64,000 nt of DNA. Source: Tetradesmus obliquus (Eukaryota; Chlorophyta; Chlorophyceae; Sphaeropleales; Scenedesmaceae). The stretch is taken from assembly GCA_030272155.1 (NCBI GenBank), contig CP126199.1, positions 5,320,501-5,384,500 of the forward strand. Direction: 5' to 3'. Every line of letters starts with the position of its first letter. The first letter of the stretch is position 1. A model generated the notes under the pieces. That model saw nothing but the letters and a program-made list of their open reading frames with translations, did no database searches and was not told the origin of the DNA. Position numbers and translations under genes: made by a program. Shown piece by piece: positions 57,695-64,000 of the stretch.

Positions 57695-60414
57695 ATGCTC
57701 ATGCAGGTTACAATTGCTAGCTTGCTGGTTGCTCTGGCGCTGACGTGCACAGGTGGGTGACCCCACACACAGCTCAGTGGCAGTTCCCACACCTGCAGCT
57801 GCAGCTGCAGCTGCTATGGCATGTGTGCTTGGCTCTGCCGGTCAATCTGGCAGGTATTTGCTCCTCCCTATCATACAGCAGCCACAGAAACAGCAATCCA
57901 CTATGTTGTCAACTGTGAGTGTCGGCAGCACAGCCTGGCAGCTGACAGAGCCATGCCAGCATCAATTGCAAGTGACAGCGTCAATTCAAGACCACTGGCA
58001 GCAGCTGAAAGGGCAGAGCAGTCGGTGTAGCATAATCTCCTGGCAATTGCAGAGCGGCAGGTTTTCAAGCAGCCTGGCGCTGTCTCGACAGCTTGCACAC
58101 CTGCCACGCCACATTTGCTAGCGGCAGACCCATCAGCAAGCAGCAAGCCAGGCTAGCATACAGCTCATCACACAGCGCAGTGCTGACTCTAGCAGCAGCA
58201 GCTGCTGCAGCAGCAGCACAAAAACCAGCAACAGTCCAGGCAGGCAGGCGTTGGCACGTCTGCCAAGGTTTGCATCGAATGGGTGTCACGCTGGTAGATG
58301 CGTTACAATCAGCAACCGCAAGCGAGGTCAGCAGAAACATGGACTGCATCGCTGCCTGTTGGTTGCCGCAGTCAGCGCCCAGGGCGGCTACAATCCGCTC
58401 AAGGGCGAGCCCGTGCTGGTGAAGCCGGGGCAGCCCTCCGTGCGGACTCGCACCAACTCATGACAAAATCACTCCTTCACTCTCAACAATCAGCTAGTAT
58501 GTGCTCACTTGCCCTCACCCTACGTCGACACTGACATTGCCTGCTGTCCACTGTTCTCGATCTGAATATTCACACCCGCAGTCAGTGCCCAGGGCGGCTA
58601 CAACCCCCGCAAGGGCCAGCCTGTGCTGGTGAAGCCGGGGCAGCTGGCCAAGCTCACCTGGAAGCCCACCCCACCGCACCCTGATGTGGTGATGTGCTGC
58701 GGCGGGGGGCTGCAGCTGTCGTGGAGCCCCATGGAGGGTGGCGTGGTGTCCTCCGGTGCGGCGGCTGCTCTAGTCGAGGGGCTTGCAATCCTTGATTCAG
58801 AGAGTAGTGAACTTCAGAGAATAGTGCGTTTGTTGTCGACAGACATGCTGGCAGCAGGTAGGGGCTGCCACCGTGGAGCCCCATGGCGGGTGGCGTGGTG
58901 TCATCAGGTGTGGCGGCTGCTCTAGTTTATGTGTTGTTTCAAACACTGTACGGTGAACGGGGTCAGAGAGGCAGCAGGCGAGGGTGTGTTGTCGTGGAGC
59001 CCCATGGAGGGTGGTGTGGTGTCATCAGGTGCGGCGACTGCTCTAGTCGAAGGGCTTGCAATTCCATGTTTGAGAGAGTAGTGAACTTCAGAGAGTAATG
59101 CGTTATTGGGGGACAGACATGCAGGCAGCAGGTAGGGGCTGCCACGGTGGAGCCCCATGAAGGGCGGCGTGGTGTCATCGGTGCGGTGGTGTGCTTTTCC
59201 TGTTAGTAGCACCTGGCCTTCAGGTCGTTGTGCATGGTTTCTAGGTCAATTGAGGAACTGACAAGCAGCAATCGGCGGGTTGAGGTGTGCTTGTCTGGTG
59301 GCTGATTGATCAGCGGCTCCTCAGCCCTCGTGAAATCCCCTCTTTATGCTGAGACACGACAGCGCGCTCAGCCATCGACTGATCCATTGCTGTGCGCCTC
59401 TGCTGCTGCTGCTGCAGTGGTGCTGTACAGCGACACCACATGCCCCAGGCTGACAGCCTACTGAGCCATAAACTTACCCGTGGCTTGTCCATCTGCTGCT
59501 GCTGCCGCAGTGGTGCTGTACAGTGACACCACGTGCCCCGCCAGCCTGGCCAACCAGGAGAACGTGGTGTACATCGTGCAGGCAGCCAACAAGGGCATCG
59601 TGACACTCGACTTCAAGCAGAACGGAGACTACTACATCTCCTCCTCGGTGAGTGGCGTGAAACAGCAGCAGCCCGACACTTGTTACAATGGTGTGACAGG
59701 TTTAAACCTACCAATTTGTACACCTTGAAAATTTGCAACGACTACACCTCCTCCTCGGTGAGTCAGCGCTGCACTCATTCCTATTATGTGTTGCCGTATG
59801 CAGTTCCTGCTGTGCAGTTTCATAACATCACACCCACCTGAGCTGCACTGCACTCCTCAGGCTTGCTCCAATCTCATCGCAGATGGGCGGGCACTGCACT
59901 ACAAGCGGCATGCCGTTCCTGCTATGCACGCCATCACACCCACCTGCGCTGTGCTGCACTGTTCATGGTCGCCTGCTTGTCCCTGCCGGTGGGCCAGCAC
60001 TGCGCCACCAACGGCATGCAGTTACTGCTGTGCACCCCGCTGCCACCCACCTGACCTGCGCACACTTTCTGCCACTTTTCTTTCTTGCAGGTGGGCGAGC
60101 ACTGCGCCACCAACGGCATGCAGTTCCTGCTGGCGGTGCGCGGCTGCCCGCAAGACAGCCCCACTTACACCCCCACCATACCCATCAACGTGCAGTGCCA
60201 GGCCCAGCTGGGACAGCAGGGCCTAGCTGGCGCTGCTGGTGTGCTCAACAACACTGCACTACCTGGGCAAATGGGAGCAGCGGGTGCATTGGGTGCAGCA
60301 GGGGCCACAGGGCCAGCTGCTCGCACGCGCAGCAGTGCAGGTGCCGGCAGGGCGGCGGGTGTGCTGGCTGCTGCGCTTGGCGGCGCTGCGGCGGCGGCTG
60401 CGGTGCTGCTGTGA
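57695..60414 (+). CDS. Phytocyanin/early-nodulin-like cupredoxin, probably cell-surface anchored (4 exons, 230 aa)
   Basis: Exons 57695-57752, 58582-58755, 59511-59647, 60091-60414. Exon 1 is a signal peptide (MLMQVTIASLLVALALTCTG). Exons 2-4 give a ~110-residue cupredoxin: VLVKPGQLAKLTWKPTPPHP with His52, LYSDTTC with Cys86, then GDYYISSS joined to VGEHCATNGMQ. In phytocyanins the last part is Y-F-I-C-x4-H-C-x4-G-M/Q. Here His127, Cys128 and Met133/Gln134 are present but the copper-ligand Cys is Ser (121-122). Cys86 and Cys128 fit the conserved disulfide. This resembles ENODL-type relatives that do not form a blue copper site. The C-terminal ~80 residues are Ala/Gly-rich and end in a hydrophobic stretch ([18 protein letters not shown]), which suggests a GPI anchor signal. 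Introns contain decayed copies of exons 2, 3 and 4. Confidence 0.75.
58372..58463 (+). pseudogene. Decayed duplicate of exon 2 of the phytocyanin-like gene
   Basis: A 3' splice site (TTGCCGCAG) is followed by a copy of the exon 2 start (AGCGCCCAGGGCGGCTAC) in the correct phase. It diverges after GTGAAGCCGGGGCAG and stops at TGA 58461. If spliced in, it would truncate the protein to the signal peptide and about 30 residues. Confidence 0.75.
58721..59180 (+). repeat. Tandem copies of the exon 2 3' end and flanking intron
   Basis: Four copies of GTGGAGCCCCATGGAGGGTG (starts 58721, 58873, 58994, 59147) each lead into a GTGTC-TC-GGTGCGG-type donor region. The spacing is about 120-150 bp, and intervening text such as GCAGCAGGTAGGGGCTGCCA is also repeated. 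Only the first copy is in the modelled exon. Confidence 0.8.
59418..59463 (+). pseudogene. Decayed duplicate of exon 3 start
   Basis: CTGCTGCAG followed by TGGTGCTGTACAGCGACACC copies the start of exon 3 (59511) but ends in TGA at 59461-59463. Confidence 0.75.
59885..60045 (+). repeat. Two partial copies of exon 4 start in intron 3
   Basis: Segments like GGGC-GGCACTGC-C-ACAA-CGGCATGC occur near 59886 and 59990, before the true exon at 60091 (GTGGGCGAGCACTGCGCCAC). The second copy is nearly identical over ~40 bp but lacks a proper AG directly before it. Confidence 0.75.
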
Positions 60415-60870
60415 GCTGCGTGATGTGAGAGGACAGATTGATGCGGCTCCTGGGCTCTAAGGAACTGAGGTGATTGCGTAGCTATGCAGTGCTAGGCAAC
60501 GCTGGGCCAAGTGGTGTGGGCAGCAGCGGAGCTGGCAGGTCTGGATGCCTGTGGTATCCACCTGTTAGTGTGGTGGACGGCTGCGAGGGGTGCCGGCAGG
60601 GCGGCGGGTATGTTGGCTGCTGCGCTTGGCGGCGCTGCTGCGGCGGCTGCGGTGCTGCTGTCAGCTGGGTGCTGTGAGAGGGTGGAGTGATGCGGCTCCT
60701 GGGTTGTGGAAGGTCCAAGGTGAATGAATGCATAGCTACTCATCTTGAAGCAATGCTGGGTCAAGCTGTGAGCTAGCTCATGTGGTGTGGGCAGCAGCAA
60801 TGCTGGCAGGTCTGAATGTGTGCAGTATCCACCTGTTATTGTGGTGGACGGCTGCGAGGGGTGATGTTTA
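60343..60870 (+). repeat. ~248-bp tandem repeat covering the 3' end of the phytocyanin-like gene
   Basis: The last ~70 bp of coding sequence plus the 3' flank (GTGCCGGCAGGGCGGCGGGT ... GATGCGGCTCCTGGG) are repeated starting at 60591. A third, partial copy (GTGGTGTGGGCAGCAGC ... GGTGGACGGCTGCGAGGGGTG) lies at about 60783-60865. Confidence 0.85.
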
Positions 60871-63317
60871 TTATATTGGTGCAGTGGGTTAAATGCGAGG
60901 CGCTGGCGCTTGCTCACACAGGGCCAAGTGCTGGCAGTGTTATGATCGTTGGCCGTGAGCAAAGAGATGAGGCTTCATATGGACTGACAGGACTAGCTGC
61001 ATGTACTGTTGCAGTGTTGTAGCGGGAGGATTGTGCGTCCAAAAGCATATACATATAGGCAGCTGCCAGTGTGGGGCTGTGCGCTGCATGCTGCTGCTGC
61101 TAGTAGGGCAACGTTGAACTCAATACATATGGCTGGCCAACAAACACAGCCTGTTGCAAGAGCCTGGCACATGCTTGGTGTCAGCGACTGGCTTTTGGCT
61201 TTGCCGCTCTGCTGAGATGATGACGAGGCATTGATTAGCACGGGTGACAGAACATGGGCCAACATTTTGCTGATGCTGTGGCTCTATGGGTGACACGATG
61301 ATGCTGATGGGTCAACAATTTGTATGATTGCAGCAGCTGGCGTCCAGCAGTGTCAGGAGGGTGTTGGGCTGCAGCAACATATGACCCCTCGGCATGGGGC
61401 AGGCTGCGGAAGGCCTCGCCGCCATGTACGCGGCCATGGCGCACTGGGCAGTGCTCCCATTGTGTAACGCAACACAGTTTGGAAGTGACACACAGGCAAC
61501 CTCGCCGGCCTGAGGAGCCAATGACAGGCTCATTGGACAGAGAAGAACAACAGCAATTGTGAGCGTGGTTCAGTGCATCATGGCGTGCGGCGTGGGCTGC
61601 TGCTGTGGCTTGATTATTACACTTACTTGCGGCGGCCTGACATGCAACGGTGACACAATCATCATACATATGGTTTTAAATTTCAACAGCGGCTGCATGG
61701 CGTCTGATGGAGGCCTCAGTTCACAGTGGAGCAGTACTGCCAGTGGTTCGGGACCACCGTCACGGCGTGGTTGACCCTGGCAGGTGGGTAGTGGCTGCCC
61801 AGCAAGAGCACTGCTGCTTGCAGCCTCAGGTTCTGCACAAGCAGGTGTAATGAATTCCTTCATCGTTTCTAGCATGACAATCAATGTGGCGAGGCAGCTG
61901 TTGGTTATGCATGGGTGTCACCCGCTGCAGCAGCAGCCTGGCAGCCTAGCACAGGCAATGGTGCGCTGCAAGTTGCCCTTGGCAGAATGCCTGCGATGAC
62001 CCGACGCACTGTGCATTGTGTCAACGACAATCCTGCACTTCAGAAGGCGTTCCTGGTGTACTCATTGCCGTGTTGCCACCAGCTGCAATTGAGCGACAGT
62101 GACAAGCTGCAGGAATAGCACCTGCCGATACCACAGCAGACATTTGCAATGGTCGCCTGATGATGTCCAAGCCTTTTTGCACAAGTACAGCATGCCAGCA
62201 GATTCCGCACAGTGCTGCACTGCCATAACAAACACCCGGCCCGATCTTGGGAGTGGCAGAGGGTGGACAACTTGCGCCGACAAAACTTTGCATTTCAGAC
62301 AGTGAAACTGGTTAGTGGACTTGTAAACACCCGCGCGCTCATACTCGAACACACTCGACACCAAAGCTGCTCCGCGAGGCCAAGCAAGACGCAAGCAGCC
62401 ATCAGAGCAGGCAGCTGGTCAGTGCTACTAGAAACAAGCTAATCTTAGGTTATAAACATCAGGCCTTGCGCGAGGTGCTTGCGATATCATTATGCATCAG
62501 GTGGGTCTGGATGTCCTGTGCAGGTCGCTAGCGGCTACTATAATTTCAAGCTTTCATGATGGCAACTATTAAGGAGTTGAGTTCTTCTCTTAGCTACTGC
62601 TGGCCAGCACCATCAAACTGTACCACATCAACGCAGGCAGAAGGAATCCGCGACTCAGGCCACTGATACGTTTTACTGACGTATGTTCAGCCGTAACGGG
62701 CTCTGTGGCTGGGCCTGACCTCGACAGGTGAGCTTCGACTGGCATGCAGACAGCTGCAGGGCCTGCCCGGCAAGCTACTTTCCTGCTTGCTGTGGAAGCA
62801 TGATGCGTGTGTCTGAGCAGGGCATGTGGTGGCAGCATCCAGCAACAGCCCGTTTTGGGGCTGTCGTGGTCACCACCCAGTCTGCCCCGGCACAGAATGC
62901 TTGCAGCAAACCGCGGGGCACCCGGCCTGTTGTCGTCGAGCAGTGTTTGTTCTCCGTTGTTTTGACCTGGGGCTTGTCCCCCGGAAGCGACCCTGTGACA
63001 TGCTGAGCAGCAGCAAACTTGCCTCAGGGCAGGTACCCGACCCTGCACCCGACCACCGCACTCACCCTCTCCGCTAACACCCTGATACTGAACACTGGCT
63101 GCAGGTTTAACATATCCAGCGTTAGCAAGGAGCAAGTGCTGCAGTGCTAGACAATCAGTGGCCGCAAGCCACTGCAGCTGCTGACAAGTCAACCGTGGAG
63201 CAGCACGCAGCGCTACTGCTTGGCCCCTGCAGGGGCTGCTGCAGCCTGCAGCAGCAGCTGTAGCTGACTGCAACAAGCAGCAGCAGCGGCAGCTAGGCAC
63301 AGCTGCAGGCGCGCAAC
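60871..63317. other. Long stretch without a supported gene
   Basis: No recognisable domain or coherent exon series was found. A 246-codon minus-strand frame (62590-63330) is Cys/Ala-rich without family features and mirrors CAG/CTG-rich plus-strand sequence. 5' exons of the Gln-rich gene that starts at 63318 could lie here. Confidence 0.5.
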
Positions 63318-64000
63318 ATGCAGGCAGCAATTGACAGGTCGTGGCTATTCAACCAGGCAGGGGGTGGCGCACAAGACCCTGCCGCGCAAGCTGCGCAGCA
63401 GCAGCTGCAGCTGCAGCAGTTGCAGCTCCTGCAACAGCAACAGCTGCTGCAGCAGCAGGCACCGTTCTTAGCCACATCTAATGGACTCAGCGGCCTGCAG
63501 GGTGCAGGGTTCTCTGACATCCTGCCAACCCTGAACCAGAACCAGCAGCAGCTGCTGCAGCAGCAACAGCAGCAGCAGCGGCAGCAGCAGCAGCAGTTCC
63601 TGCAAGGCCCTGCTGGGATGCCCACAGCAGGCATGCTGGGGCTGGGCGGGCTGGGGATGCAGGGCGGCCTGCAGGGCGGCATTCCTGCAAGTTTGAGCTT
63701 TCCTGCAAGCGTTCCTGCAAGCATGAGCATGAGCATGCCACTGCCATACCCTCCCGCAGAACGGCAGGGCAGTTTAGTAGATCTGCTGCAGGAGATTCTT
63801 ATGGACGAAGACACAGACGGCCTGCTGCTCTCACTCACAAAGGCCGGGCAGCAGCAGCAGGCAGCAGCGCTGCAGCAGCAGCTGCTCGCGCAGCAGCAAC
63901 AACAGCAGCAGCAGGCGGCGCAGCAACAACAGCAGCTGCTGCAGCAGCAGGCGCAGCAGCAAGCTCAGCAGCAGCAGCAGATGGCTGCTTGGTTGTCAGC
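63318..64000 (+). CDS. Glutamine-rich protein, 5' part only (runs off the window)
   Basis: The frame is open from ATG 63318 to the window edge (at least 227 codons). A stop (TAG) lies in frame at 63294-63296, so this ATG or an upstream exon joined near 63297-63312 begins the exon. The sequence alternates Gln/Leu runs with a Gly/Met/Leu segment (MLGLGGLGMQGGLQGG), Ser/Met repeats (PASVPASMSMSMPLP) and an acidic amphipathic helix (GSLVDLLQEILMDEDTDGLL). Gln-rich plus acidic composition is often seen in transcription or RNA-regulatory proteins, but no domain is visible, so the function is open. Confidence 0.65.
   Translation, partial: MQAAIDRSWLFNQAGGGAQDPAAQAAQQQLQLQQLQLLQQQQLLQQQAPFLATSNGLSGLQGAGFSDILPTLNQNQQQLLQQQQQQQRQQQQQFLQGPAGMPTAGMLGLGGLGMQGGLQGGIPASLSFPASVPASMSMSMPLPYPPAERQGSLVDLLQEILMDEDTDGLLLSLTKAGQQQQAAALQQQLLAQQQQQQQQAAQQQQQLLQQQAQQQAQQQQQMAAWLS

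Noticed and set aside
58654-59212. Repeated minus-strand frames in the phytocyanin-like gene intron
   Set aside because: They are reverse-strand readings of the tandemly repeated exon 2 end.
62590-63330. 246-codon minus-strand frame
   Set aside because: It is Cys/Ala-rich without family features and overlaps CAG/CTG-rich sequence; I could not support it as a gene.

Overview
The window looks like nuclear DNA of a chlorophyte green alga, most likely a chlorophycean. The genes are intron-rich with short exons. CAG/CTG triplets are abundant: they encode polyglutamine in exons and sit in front of many 3' splice sites in introns. One gene encodes an octotricopeptide-repeat (OPR) protein, a family typical of green algae. 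The secreted proteins are cysteine-rich and multi-modular. No rRNA, complete tRNA, CRISPR array or bacterial operon was seen. Gene models were built by hand from ORFs, GT/AG sites and intron phase; they are models, not transcripts.

Left third (1-25.9 kb): two ten-exon paralogues of unknown function face each other, copy A at 113-8361 (+) and copy B at 21644-25860 (-). Eight of their ten exons have identical lengths, and the similarity continues into non-coding DNA beyond both genes. This makes a large, diverged inverted duplication of roughly 8-11 kb per arm. Copy A carries in intron 2 a 2717-bp CACTA-type DNA transposon (423-3139) with ~47-bp terminal inverted repeats and an AAA target duplication; copy B keeps the unoccupied site. 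The spacer holds a SAAL1-like armadillo/HEAT-type gene with long polyglutamine tracts (13095-16701, +).

Middle (27.3-44.7 kb): two long secreted cysteine-rich proteins (GCC2/GCC3, TNFR/ephrin-receptor-like modules) are transcribed divergently from a ~1 kb intergenic region, gene D (27292-33468, -) and gene E (34487-44650, +). Their exons match one-for-one through most of their length, so they are inverted paralogues, but the C-termini differ: D ends in a fibronectin type III domain and E in PAN/apple-like modules. An intron of E holds an AT-rich segment of organelle-like character.

Right part (47-64 kb): an Ala/Pro-rich secreted protein with Cys clusters (47040-49079, -); a secreted papain-fold protein with all catalytic residues replaced and a C-terminal LysM (50246-52269, -); an OPR protein with polyglutamine inserts (53278-56556, -); a phytocyanin/ENODL-like cell-surface protein whose introns contain decayed copies of its own exons (57695-60414, +); and the start of a Gln-rich protein running off the window (63318 onward, +).

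Five of the genes (D, E, F, G and the phytocyanin-like gene) begin with signal peptides, so the right two thirds is enriched for extracellular or cell-wall proteins. A recurring theme is local tandem duplication of exon edges inside introns, giving decoy splice sites and many spurious ORFs.
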